The notes under the pieces: generated by a model
What the model saw: the letters and a program-made list of their open reading frames with translations, nothing else
What the model was told of the DNA's origin: nothing
Databases searched by the model: none
Made by a program: the position numbers and the translations under genes
Origin: JABSQH01 sp039194665
Lineage (GTDB): Bacteria > Actinomycetota > Acidimicrobiia > Acidimicrobiales > Ilumatobacteraceae
Assembly (NCBI GenBank): GCA_039194665.1
Contig: JBCCVW010000219.1
Coordinates: 1-7,346 of the forward strand
DNA: 7,346 nt
Reading direction: 5' to 3'
Shown here: positions 1-6,629 of the stretch, piece by piece
How the letters are laid out: every line of letters starts with the position of its first letter
How positions within the stretch are numbered: position 1 is the stretch's first letter

Positions 1-690
1 AAGTGGGGCAACCTGCAGGCCATCCTCGCCGGCGATTTCTTGTTGTCGCGGGCGTCAGAGATCGCGGCCTCGCTCGGCACCGAGGTGGCGGGCCTGTTGG
101 CGCGCACGATCGGCTGGTTGTGCGAAGGACAGATCGAAGAGCTGCGGCACACCTACGACACGTCGCGCACCGAGCAGAGTTATCTCGCCTCGATCCACGG
201 GAAGACGGCGTCGTTGTACGGCACCGCGGCGCGCATCGGGGGGATCGTCGCCGGCCTTGAGCGACCATTGATCGACGCGCTCACCGCATACGGCAACGCC
301 TACGGCACGGTGTTCCAGATCGTCGACGACGTACTCGACATCGTCGCCACCGACGAGCAGCTCGGCAAGCCGGCGGGACACGACATGGTCGAGGGCGTCT
401 ACACGTTGCCAGTGCTGCGCACGCTGACGGCCGACACCGACGGTGGCCGGGCCCTGGCCAACATGCTGGGTGCTCCGCTCGACGCCGCGCAGCGTGACGC
501 GGCGCTCGACATCGTGCGCACCCACGATGGGGTGGCCTCGGCGATCGCCACCGCCCACGAGCACGTCGTCGTTGCCCAATCGGCATGCGACGACTTCCCG
601 CCGGGCGACGTCGCCGACGGACTGCGCGCCGCACCCGCAGCGTTGCTCGACACCGTTGCCAGCACGCCGTCGGTGTCTGCTCGCGCCTGA
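1..690 (+). CDS. trans-polyprenyl diphosphate synthase (5' end missing)
   Basis: The family condenses isopentenyl diphosphate units onto an allylic primer to make linear all-trans prenyl diphosphates, such as the side chain of menaquinone. The frame is open from base 1, so the gene began upstream; 229 residues remain of a usual 320-340. Visible motifs are the conserved GDFLLSRA near the start, GKTASLYGTAARIGG in the middle, and the second aspartate-rich motif FQIVDDVLD (DDVLD at 325-339), followed by GKPAGHDMVEGVYTLP, which matches the family's GKPxGxDxxxGxxTLPxL block. The first DDxxD motif is expected in the missing part. The stop is TGA at 688-690, and trkA begins 39 bp later on the same strand. 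Family assignment is firm; product chain length cannot be read from this part. A role in menaquinone synthesis (GrcC/HepT-like) is inferred from the nearby MenJ-like reductase. Confidence 0.93.
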   Translation, partial: KWGNLQAILAGDFLLSRASEIAASLGTEVAGLLARTIGWLCEGQIEELRHTYDTSRTEQSYLASIHGKTASLYGTAARIGGIVAGLERPLIDALTAYGNAYGTVFQIVDDVLDIVATDEQLGKPAGHDMVEGVYTLPVLRTLTADTDGGRALANMLGAPLDAAQRDAALDIVRTHDGVASAIATAHEHVVVAQSACDDFPPGDVADGLRAAPAALLDTVASTPSVSARA

Positions 691-729
691 AATCGCGAAC
701 GCCACGACCCGATCGGGCAGGCTGAGGGA

Positions 730-2079
730 ATGCGCGTGATCATCGTCGGTGCCGGCGAGGTGGGTTGGTACCTCGCTCAGCGCCTCGGCGCTGAAGGCAA
801 CGACGTGGTCGTGGTCGAGCAGGACGCGGCAATCGCCGCAGCGATCGGTGCCGAACTCGACGTCCAGGTGGTGGTCGGCAGCGCCACCGTGCCGTCGGTG
901 CTGCGCGCTGCGGGGGTCGAGCGGGCGTCGTTGCTGGCTGGCGTGACACAGAACGACGAGGTCAACCTGATCGCCTCGCTCCTCGCCAAGAACGTCGGGG
1001 TGGAGCAGACGGTGGCGCGCATCCAAACCGAGGAGTTACGCGGCCCGCAGGGCTCGCACCTGCTCGAAGCGATGCAGGCCGATGTGATCATCGACCCCGA
1101 TGCCGACACGGCCGACGAGATCATGGAACTGGCCCACGTCGGCGGAGCCGACGAGGTGTACCCGATGTCGGGTGGCGATCTACTCGTGTTGGGCGCAGTG
1201 ATCTCCGAAGGGTCCGTGTTGGTCGGCCGCGATCTCGCCGACGTCGGGCAGGAATACGAGCCGAACTGGGAGTTCCTCTTTGGCGCGTTGACGCGCGACG
1301 GCGAAACCGTGATCCCTCGTGGCGACCAGGTGCTCGAAGCCGGCGATCACGTGCGTGTGCTCGCCAAGCGGACCGCGAGGCGAGAGGTGATGGCGCTGCT
1401 CGGCACCGAGTCGCGACAGGCCCAGCGGGTGATGGTGCTCGGCGGCGGCGCCATCGGCTCGCGCGTCGCCGAGCGACTGCAGGCCGAAGGGGCCACGATC
1501 GTGCTCGTCGAGCACGATCCGGAGCGGGCGGCGTCGCTCAGCGAGCGTCTGCCGCGCGTCACCGTGGTGCAGGGCAACATCACCGACACCGAGCTGCTGC
1601 TCGAGGAGTCGATCGGGCAGATGGATCTGGTGATCGCCGCGACCGGCGACGATGCGTCGAACGTTCTCGCCTGCGCCTACGCCGGCGCCGAGGGCGACGC
1701 GTTCACCGTGGCGGTGTTGCACCGCCTGGCCTTGCTCCCGCTCGTTCGGCAGTTCGGTATCGACGCCGCGTTGAGCCCGCGTACCGCGTCGGCCAACGCC
1801 GTACTCCGCCACATTCGCGGCGGCACGGCCTCGGTGGCGACGTTTCTCGAGAGCGACATCGAGGTCAACGAGTTCACCATCGAGCCGGACAGCGCCGCAG
1901 ACGGGGCCATTGTCGCCAAGCTGCATCTGCCACCGAGCGTGCTGCTCGGCGCGGTGATTCGACCAGACGGCTCAGCCGAGATCGTGCGCGGACGTACCGA
2001 GCTCGCCGCCGCCGACAACGTGGTCGTGTTCTCCCGGCCCGACGCGCTGCCTGCCACGCGTCGGGTGTTCACCGCGTGA
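730..2079 (+). CDS. trkA: Trk potassium uptake system NAD-binding protein TrkA
   Basis: This is the cytoplasmic regulatory subunit of a Trk K+ transporter; it binds NAD(H) or other nucleotides and gates the TrkH channel. The 449 residues show the duplicated TrkA plan. The first RCK-N Rossmann domain has GAGEVG at 7-12 and an acidic residue ending strand 2 (VVVVEQD, E30). A TrkA-C domain follows at about 145-225. A second RCK-N has GGGAIG at 238-243 and LVEHD (E261), and a second TrkA-C covers about 370-440. The length matches the 450-460 aa of two-domain TrkA proteins. ATG at 730 gives MRVIIVGAG, the usual N-terminus. GAGGGA abuts this ATG, so ribosomes may use GGGCAGG at 715-721 instead, or start at GTG 736, two codons in. 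The partner trkH lies 79 bp downstream through an overlapping micro-ORF. Confidence 0.95.
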   Translation: MRVIIVGAGEVGWYLAQRLGAEGNDVVVVEQDAAIAAAIGAELDVQVVVGSATVPSVLRAAGVERASLLAGVTQNDEVNLIASLLAKNVGVEQTVARIQTEELRGPQGSHLLEAMQADVIIDPDADTADEIMELAHVGGADEVYPMSGGDLLVLGAVISEGSVLVGRDLADVGQEYEPNWEFLFGALTRDGETVIPRGDQVLEAGDHVRVLAKRTARREVMALLGTESRQAQRVMVLGGGAIGSRVAERLQAEGATIVLVEHDPERAASLSERLPRVTVVQGNITDTELLLEESIGQMDLVIAATGDDASNVLACAYAGAEGDAFTVAVLHRLALLPLVRQFGIDAALSPRTASANAVLRHIRGGTASVATFLESDIEVNEFTIEPDSAADGAIVAKLHLPPSVLLGAVIRPDGSAEIVRGRTELAAADNVVVFSRPDALPATRRVFTA

Positions 2080-2162
2080 TGATCGCCGTCGCGCCCGACA
2101 TCGCCGCCGTCACTTCTGACGTGATGGCCGCCCTCAGGCGCGACGTGATGGTCGACCGATGA
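2079..2162 (+). CDS. candidate 27-codon coupling micro-ORF between trkA and trkH
   Basis: ATG at 2079-2081 overlaps the trkA stop (TGATG) and TGA at 2160-2162 overlaps the trkH start (ATGA). The frame in between is open for 27 codons, beginning MIAVAPDIAAV and ending RRDVMVDR. The peptide matches nothing I recognise. It has an alanine/valine-rich first half and a charged second half, with no clear membrane segment. The arrangement would let ribosomes leaving trkA pass straight through to trkH, which has no convincing Shine-Dalgarno of its own. It may be a translated coupling leader, a genuine small protein or chance. Start-stop overlaps are common in tight operons, and the codon choice does not prove selection. 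Confidence 0.35.
   Translation: MIAVAPDIAAVTSDVMAALRRDVMVDR
2118..2151 (+). repeat. two direct copies of GACGTGATGG, 24 bp apart
   Basis: GACGTGATGG occurs at 2118-2127 and again at 2142-2151, both between trkA and trkH. The period is eight codons and in phase with the micro-ORF, giving DVM twice. A shorter GTGATG also sits on the trkA stop at 2076-2081. This may be a small internal duplication or chance; no regulator is known to me for this sequence. Confidence 0.4.
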
Positions 2163-3703
2163 CCTCGGTCATGCGCTCGCACGGTCGCGTGTCGTGGCTC
2201 GGGACGCGGGGTGAACGGCTCCTGGCGCCGCGCCGCCGGCCAACGCTGCTGTTCAACGTGGTCGGACTCACACTCGCTGTGGTCGGGGTGGGCATCTTCG
2301 TCTCCGGCGTCGTCGACGTCATCGACGGCGGTCCCGACGTCTGGCCGCTGCTCGCCAGCGGGTTGGTCATCTGGGCGATCGGTTCGTTCCTCTGGCGGGC
2401 GACGATCGTGCCGAAGCAGATCCGCAACCTCGACGTGTTCATCACCGTCACCGTCGCCTGGGTGGCGATGGCGCTCATCGGTGCCATCCCCTACCTCATC
2501 ACCGGTCACTTCGACCGTTTCGACGACGGACTGTTCGAGTCGATCTCGGGGTTCACCACCACCGGCGCCACGGTCACTCCAGACATCGAAGCGACCGGCA
2601 AGGGCCTGTTGTTCTGGCGGTCGACGTCGCAGTGGATGGGCGGCATGGGCGTGATCGTCTTGGTCGTGGCGGTGCTACCAACGGTGGGCTCCGGCGGGAT
2701 GAGCCTGCTGGCGGCGGAGGCGCCCGGGCCGACCGGCGAGCGGCTGACACCCAGAGTGCGCGAGACGGCGCGCCGGCTGTGGGCGGTCTACGTCGGGTTC
2801 ACGATCGTGCTGGCCGGCGCATACGCCGTGGCCGGGATGGATCTCTACGACGCGGTCTCCCACAGCTTCACCACGGTGTCGACGGGCGGGTTCTCGCCGT
2901 ATCAGGGTTCGATCGGCCACTTCGACTCCGCGGCGATCGAGTGGATCTGCATCGTCGCGATGTTCCTCGCCGGCGGCAGCTTCACGCTCTACTACCGCGC
3001 GCTACGCCGCGATCCGAAGCCGCTGCTGCACTCGACTGAGCTGCGCGTGTACCTCGCGATCGTGGCGTTGATCACCCTGTGGGCGTTCGTCGCCTCGGGC
3101 GCCGACGGCGGACAGGCGGCGAGCTTTCGTGAGTCGTTGTTCACCACCGTGGCCACGATCACGACGACCGGATACGTCACCACCGAGTACGGGCTGTGGA
3201 GCCAGACCGCCCAGCTGTTGTTGTTGATCGCGATGCCACTTGGCGCCATGGCGGGTTCGACTGCCGGTGGCGTCAAGGTCGTGCGGGTGATGGCGGTGGC
3301 CAGCTTCGCCCATCGGGAGGCCTTGCGGCACCTGCATCCCAAGTTGGTGCGCCCAGTGCGCGTTGGCAACGGCATTCTCACCGACGACGTCGCCCGCCGA
3401 GTGGTCGGGTTCATGTTGTTGGCGCTGGCCATCTTCGGCGGCGGTGCGGTGCTGATCTCGATGACCGGTCCAGACATGATCACGTCGTTCTCCTCGTCGG
3501 CCACCGCCTTCGGCAACGTTGGCCCGGGCCTTGGCGAACTCGATCACGCCAACGATTTCTTGTCGATCCCGCGACTCGGTCGGGCGGTCGCGATGGGGCA
3601 GATGCTGCTCGGACGTCTCGAGATCTACCCGGTGATCCTGGCGCTGTCGGTGGTCACCTTGCGGGTGCCCGCAGTCCTGCGGCGCGCTCGGAGCGGCGAG
3701 TAA
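2159..3703 (+). CDS. trkH: Trk potassium uptake system channel subunit TrkH
   Basis: This is the integral membrane channel subunit that carries K+ across the inner membrane, gated by TrkA. The 514 residues contain the four pore-loop repeats of the SKT superfamily: SGFTTTGAT at 130-138, STGGFS at 241-246, TTTGYVTT at 335-342 and GNVGPGLG at 452-459, each with the filter glycine. The gating-loop sequence GSTAGGVKVVR (366-376) and the C-terminal GRLEIYPVI (485-493) are also typical of TrkH. Many hydrophobic segments surround the loops, and a basic arginine-rich stretch at 17-27 precedes the first helix. ATG 2159 is the first start after an in-frame stop at 2117-2119. It overlaps the stop of the upstream micro-ORF, so translation is probably coupled. 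TrkH and KtrB are related; the length and the two-domain TrkA partner favour TrkH. Confidence 0.95.
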   Translation: MTSVMRSHGRVSWLGTRGERLLAPRRRPTLLFNVVGLTLAVVGVGIFVSGVVDVIDGGPDVWPLLASGLVIWAIGSFLWRATIVPKQIRNLDVFITVTVAWVAMALIGAIPYLITGHFDRFDDGLFESISGFTTTGATVTPDIEATGKGLLFWRSTSQWMGGMGVIVLVVAVLPTVGSGGMSLLAAEAPGPTGERLTPRVRETARRLWAVYVGFTIVLAGAYAVAGMDLYDAVSHSFTTVSTGGFSPYQGSIGHFDSAAIEWICIVAMFLAGGSFTLYYRALRRDPKPLLHSTELRVYLAIVALITLWAFVASGADGGQAASFRESLFTTVATITTTGYVTTEYGLWSQTAQLLLLIAMPLGAMAGSTAGGVKVVRVMAVASFAHREALRHLHPKLVRPVRVGNGILTDDVARRVVGFMLLALAIFGGGAVLISMTGPDMITSFSSSATAFGNVGPGLGELDHANDFLSIPRLGRAVAMGQMLLGRLEIYPVILALSVVTLRVPAVLRRARSGE

Positions 3704-3747
3704 CAACGTGGCGAGTGCGCATGCGTACGGTCAGGCCGCAACGAGCG

Positions 3748-3773
3748 ACCGCCAGGGAACCGTTGCAGGCGGT
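3748..3773. terminator. weak hairpin between convergent trkH and the flavoprotein gene
   Basis: ACCGCC (3748-3753) and GGCGGT (3768-3773) can form a perfect 6-bp stem around a 14-nt loop, in the 129-bp gap where two genes converge. There is no T-run on either side, so it would be a poor classical terminator. A second minor palindrome, GTGCGCATGCGTAC with one G-T pair, lies at 3715-3728. Nothing else is visible in this gap. Confidence 0.25.
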
Positions 3774-3832
3774 GCGCCCGACCGAACATGTGGTGTTGCG
3801 AATTGCGGTGAGGGCGGACCAATCGACACGTC

Positions 3833-5071
3833 CTACCAGCGCGGTGCGAGGCGCGAGGCTGCCGCAGCGAGGGCGTAGGCCCGCTCGGCACCACCGGTGC
3901 GTTCGGCACGGAGCTCGTTGGTGCCGATACGCAACACGCCAGCCATCGCGTTCGGGCTGCGCATCGCGCCACGGAGCAACGCGCTGGCGATGGTTGGGCT
4001 GCCGAGCACCCGGGCCGCGAGGCGTCCGACGTGTTGGTACCGACCGAGTTCAGCGTCGAGCAGGGTGGGGTAGCGCTGCAGGGTGGCCGCACTCCCGGAG
4101 GCCAGTGCGTCGTCGAGAACGCTGGCGGCCAATCGGGCGGTGAGCAGGGCGGCGTCGACACCATCGCCACTCAGCGGGTTGGCCGAGCCGGCCGCGTCGC
4201 CGACGACGAGGAACGTCGGCCCCATCTTTGGTCCAACCGACCCGCCCAGTGGCACACGGAAGCGGGTCGGCGACTTCAGCTCCTGCGACGGATCGAACTG
4301 CCACCGGTCGGCAGCGTCGTGCGCAACGTGGTCGAGCAACTTGAGCGCGTTGACCGAACGCACATCGCGGTAGGTGGACAACATCGCGGCGCCGACGTTG
4401 ACCGTACCGTCGCCGACCGGGACGACCCAGCCGAAGCCGCTGACGCGTCGGCCGTCCGCGTTGCGGGGTCGCACCATCGACTCGACCCAGGGCACCGACG
4501 CCGCCGGGCTCGTGAAGTAGGTGCGGGCGGCGATGCCGTATGGCCACTCGCGGTCGCGCGTGGTTCCGAGGGCGCGTCCGAAGCGGCTGTTCGCACCGTC
4601 GGCCACCACGACGAAGCGGGCGAGTACGTCGCGAGTCGTTCCTCCGTCGAGCACGGTGTGGGCACCGCGGACCAACCCCCGATCGACCACCGGCGCCACG
4701 GCTTCGTGCCCCATCAGCACCTCGGCGCCGGCCTGACGTGCGGCGTGCCGGAGATGCTCGTCGAGCACTGGGCGGCGAAGCGCGGCGCCGGTGCTGGGGA
4801 ACTCAGGGTGCTCGGGCCAGCGCACCTGCAGTTGGCGATCGCCGTCGCGCAGTCGCACTCCGATGGTGCGTTGTCCACCGAGCGCGATCGGGTCGACGCC
4901 GAGGCGGTCGAGTTCGCCGACCGCCCTGGGGGTGAGCGCATCACCGCACGACTTGTGACGTGGCGTCGGTCGCTTCTCGATCAGGGTGACGGCGTGTCCG
5001 GCGCGAGCCAGCCGAATGGCGACGGCGGCACCGGCGGGACCGCCACCGACCACCAGGACATCGGCGGTCAT
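3833..5071 (-). CDS. geranylgeranyl reductase family FAD oxidoreductase (MenJ-like)
   Basis: This is a flavoprotein of the geranylgeranyl reductase family, which saturates isoprenoid double bonds. The 412 residues begin with an FAD Rossmann motif (GGGPAG at 10-14 after VLVVG, with E32 ending strand 2). Then come the family cysteine block KSCGDALTPRAVGEL (40-54), ADGANS at 158-162 and the FAD-contacting GDAAGSANPLSGDGVDAA (291-308). From memory, CGDxLTPRAVxEL and the length closely resemble mycobacterial MenJ, which reduces one isoprene of menaquinone and whose gene lies beside a polyprenyl synthase gene; a synthase is also in this window. The start at 5071 (ATG) gives the standard short N-terminus before the FAD strand. 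The frame stays open upstream, but that part overlaps the cytochrome c gene and reads as low-complexity shadow. No clear ribosome site is visible. The cytochrome c gene lies 37 bp upstream on the same strand, so they are probably co-transcribed. Confidence 0.88.
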   Translation of the reverse strand: MTADVLVVGGGPAGAAVAIRLARAGHAVTLIEKRPTPRHKSCGDALTPRAVGELDRLGVDPIALGGQRTIGVRLRDGDRQLQVRWPEHPEFPSTGAALRRPVLDEHLRHAARQAGAEVLMGHEAVAPVVDRGLVRGAHTVLDGGTTRDVLARFVVVADGANSRFGRALGTTRDREWPYGIAARTYFTSPAASVPWVESMVRPRNADGRRVSGFGWVVPVGDGTVNVGAAMLSTYRDVRSVNALKLLDHVAHDAADRWQFDPSQELKSPTRFRVPLGGSVGPKMGPTFLVVGDAAGSANPLSGDGVDAALLTARLAASVLDDALASGSAATLQRYPTLLDAELGRYQHVGRLAARVLGSPTIASALLRGAMRSPNAMAGVLRIGTNELRAERTGGAERAYALAAAASRLAPRW

Positions 5072-5108
5072 GACGGGGTGGATCGTCCGGTCTGTCGTCC
5101 CGGTGCGA

Positions 5109-5963
5109 TCAGGGCGAGCCGGGGATCGGAACGGGCCCGACCGGAGTGATGTCGAAGTCGGCCATCTCACCGAGGCTCTCCTCGGTGTAGTCGTAGGTGC
5201 CGCCTTGAACGGCCTCGAACACCGGCGCGTCTTCGCTGCACCACGTGTCGAACTCGTCGGCGAACTCCTCGGAGGTCGGGTCGGCGCCGCCGAGCGTGTA
5301 CCGCTCGTGACACACCACTCCGATGATCTCGTACGGCGTGAGCTGTCCACCGAACGCGGGCATCACGCCGAGTGCGCCGGTCACGTGTGGGCCGCCTGGC
5401 CGGTCGGGATTGCCGGGGATCTCCACGCCCTCGGCGTTGTAGCCCTCGGTCCCGTAGTACACGTAGCGAATCATGTCTTCGATGTTCGGGTAGGAGAGCA
5501 GCACTTCGCCGCCGGAGAAGGCGTACCCGACTCCGCCGCCGCCGTCGCCGCCGTGGCAGCTAGCACAGTTCCCGTAGATCTCTTCGCCGAGCCCGAGCGG
5601 GCCTTCGACCACCTCGGGCGGCTCGGTGACCGAACGAACGTAGATGAACGCCCACAGCGGCATGAGCGACAGGGTGGCCATCGCCCAGAACGGAATCTTC
5701 TTCCGCCGCTTGGCCGCCACCACGTAGGGCGCATCGGGCTCGGGCGGCGGGGGCGCAGCTGGCTCGGGCGCAACAGTGCGGGGAGGCGGGCCAGCCGGTG
5801 GAGCGGCGGCGGCCTGGGTAGCCGGGGTGGACGCGCTCGGTGCGGGAGTCGCCGCAGACTCGCTGGCGGCGGGGGCGCTGTCGCCACCGTCGTCGCCGCC
5901 CTTGCCGATCGCCGCACGACGTTCGCGGGACCGCTTCAGCAAGTGTTCGGGGATCTCGGTCAC
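5109..5963 (-). CDS. membrane-anchored mono-haem cytochrome c
   Basis: This is a class I-type cytochrome c, held in the membrane by one N-terminal helix with the haem domain outside. Of 284 residues, 1-27 are basic and charged (IPEHLLKRSRERRAAIG), 28-79 are a disordered alanine/proline stretch, KRRKK (85-89) precedes a transmembrane helix at about 91-108, and the haem site CASCH is at 133-137. The likely sixth ligand is Met201 in MPAFGGQLTP, a typical cytochrome c context. Two further cysteines, C218 and C242, could form a disulphide. The positive-inside rule places the long N-terminus in the cytoplasm. The start is GTG at 5961-5963 without a Shine-Dalgarno; a TATCAT hexamer just upstream suggests a leaderless transcript. 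It is divergent from the ferredoxin/cytochrome b genes and upstream of the flavoprotein. A role as electron acceptor of a bc-type complex, passing electrons to a terminal oxidase, is inferred from this setting. Confidence 0.9.
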   Translation of the reverse strand: MTEIPEHLLKRSRERRAAIGKGGDDGGDSAPAASESAATPAPSASTPATQAAAAPPAGPPPRTVAPEPAAPPPPEPDAPYVVAAKRRKKIPFWAMATLSLMPLWAFIYVRSVTEPPEVVEGPLGLGEEIYGNCASCHGGDGGGGVGYAFSGGEVLLSYPNIEDMIRYVYYGTEGYNAEGVEIPGNPDRPGGPHVTGALGVMPAFGGQLTPYEIIGVVCHERYTLGGADPTSEEFADEFDTWCSEDAPVFEAVQGGTYDYTEESLGEMADFDITPVGPVPIPGSP

Positions 5964-5970
5964 TGCGCCG

Positions 5971-5976
5971 ATGATA
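5971..5976 (-). promoter_or_regulatory. probable -10 element of a leaderless cytochrome c promoter
   Basis: Read on the minus strand the hexamer is TATCAT, a match to the actinobacterial TAnnnT pattern. It ends 7 nt before the GTG start codon at 5963, so transcription would begin at or next to the G of the start codon. There is no Shine-Dalgarno in between, as expected for a leaderless gene. The -35 region is poor (TTCTCC, 19 nt away), which would fit dependence on an activator. Confidence 0.5.
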
Positions 5977-6017
5977 GAGGTCGGTCGCGTCCCGAGGAGA
6001 AATCACCGGCAGCAAAT

Positions 6018-6033
6018 CGTGATTGCGATCACA
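6018..6033. promoter_or_regulatory. CRP/FNR-family operator
   Basis: The sequence CGTGATTGCGATCACA has the half-sites GTGA and TCAC separated by 6 bp, the layout bound by CRP-type regulators (E. coli TGTGA-N6-TCACA; similar sites for actinobacterial Crp/GlxR proteins). The inner arms GTGAT and ATCAC are perfectly complementary. The site lies between two divergent respiratory transcripts. Its centre, 6025.5, is about 62 bp from the inferred leaderless start of the cytochrome c, close to the -61.5 spacing of class I activation. Which family member binds (Crp or an FNR-like redox sensor) cannot be told from the site. Confidence 0.6.
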
Positions 6034-6093
6034 AATAGTCAACCAGGTGTCATGGCGGCGTTCGGAGAACTTACGCACAACCTGGCGGACCCG

Positions 6094-6104
6094 CGAGACT
6101 CTCG
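6094..6104. repeat. small inverted repeat CGAGACTCTCG
   Basis: Two 5-bp arms flank a single central base, upstream of the 6140 gene. It is too tight for a hairpin and could be an operator half-site pair or chance. The rest of the 176-bp gap (5964-6139) holds no convincing plus-strand -35/-10 pair. Confidence 0.2.
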
Positions 6105-6121
6105 TGCCAGACTTCGTCCAC

Positions 6122-6127
6122 GGGAGG
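6122..6127 (+). promoter_or_regulatory. Shine-Dalgarno deciding the 6140 start
   Basis: GGGAGG is the only strong ribosome site in the region. It lies 12 nt before ATG 6140 and 21 nt before the next in-frame ATG at 6149, so 6140 is preferred. It also argues against longer reading from 6023, which would put this site inside the gene. Confidence 0.55.
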
Positions 6128-6139
6128 CCGCCAAGTACC

Positions 6140-6625
6140 ATGACCGCAATGATCGCCATCGACGTCCTCGAATGGCCGGGGATGAACCAGGCCTTCATCG
6201 CGTCGTTCGTCGCGACGGTGGTCCTGTCGCTTTTGGTGATCCCGTACGGCAAGCGTCGCCCGTTGGACGCGCCGTTCTCGTGGGGCGAAGCGATGCTCGG
6301 TTCGACCTACATCTTCGGGGTGCTGTTCCTGGCGTTCGGCATGGTGCCGCACCAATGGATCGACCATGCCGACAAGAACCTCGAGTGGTCGCGCGACAAG
6401 CTGCTGTTCGGCCCCGGTGGAATTCTCAAACCGCAGTCGGCGGGCGGGTGGAACCCGATCACGCTGCAGTACGAGGCGGTGCGCGACATCATTGTGGTGC
6501 TGATTCACCTCGTGTTCATCGGACTGTTCGTGTACCTGGCCATCTGGTGGCAGAAGCGCGGCGACGTCAAGCCGAAGGAACTGCCCACCTCGACCTACGG
6601 CCGCCCCCTGGTGAAGAAGGCCTAG
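6140..6625 (+). CDS. unrecognised three-helix membrane protein in a cytochrome b/ferredoxin operon
   Basis: I do not recognise a named family. The 161 residues show three hydrophobic segments at about 15-36, 50-70 and 114-136. Between helices 2 and 3 is a polar loop with H71, H76 and two tryptophans (VPHQWIDHADKNLEW), then a Gly/Pro-rich stretch (FGPGGILKPQSAGGW). H123 lies inside the third helix. The C-terminus is basic (KRGDVKPKELP...KK) and probably cytoplasmic. The ferredoxin ATG follows the stop after 4 bp and its ribosome site lies within this gene's last codons, so the two are almost certainly co-translated. Position suggests a small subunit or anchor of the cytochrome b complex. The membrane histidines could ligate haem or contact quinone, but that is speculation. 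The frame is open back to 6023, but the extra residues are arginine-rich and lack a ribosome site. Confidence 0.85.
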   Translation: MTAMIAIDVLEWPGMNQAFIASFVATVVLSLLVIPYGKRRPLDAPFSWGEAMLGSTYIFGVLFLAFGMVPHQWIDHADKNLEWSRDKLLFGPGGILKPQSAGGWNPITLQYEAVRDIIVVLIHLVFIGLFVYLAIWWQKRGDVKPKELPTSTYGRPLVKKA

Positions 6626-6629
6626 CTCC

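Noticed and set aside
55..1026. 323-codon open frame on the minus strand
   Set aside because: Antisense to the prenyl synthase and the start of trkA, both of which have strong family motifs.
2069..2509. 146-codon minus-strand frame over the trkA-trkH junction
   Set aside because: His/Asp/Arg-rich shadow of the trkH start; no ribosome site or domain.
4031..5149. 372-codon open frame on the plus strand
   Set aside because: It is antisense to the clearly recognisable FAD reductase; the predicted protein has no family motif and is the usual shadow of a high-GC gene.
5072..5350. 93-residue N-terminal extension of the flavoprotein
   Set aside because: It would overlap the cytochrome c gene in another frame and reads as Ser/Arg/Thr-rich shadow; the FAD motif begins a few residues after ATG 5071, as is normal for the family.
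5536..5556. CCG/GCC triplet run that looks like a microsatellite
   Set aside because: It encodes the glycine-rich stretch just after the CASCH haem motif, so it is explained by the protein sequence.
4986..6038. 350-codon open frame on the plus strand
   Set aside because: Antisense to the cytochrome c gene; low-complexity Gly/Arg protein without motifs, and it would run through the divergent promoter region.
6023..6139. 39-residue N-terminal extension of the 6140 membrane protein
   Set aside because: It is Arg/Thr-rich, would start inside the CRP-type operator and would place the only good Shine-Dalgarno inside the gene.
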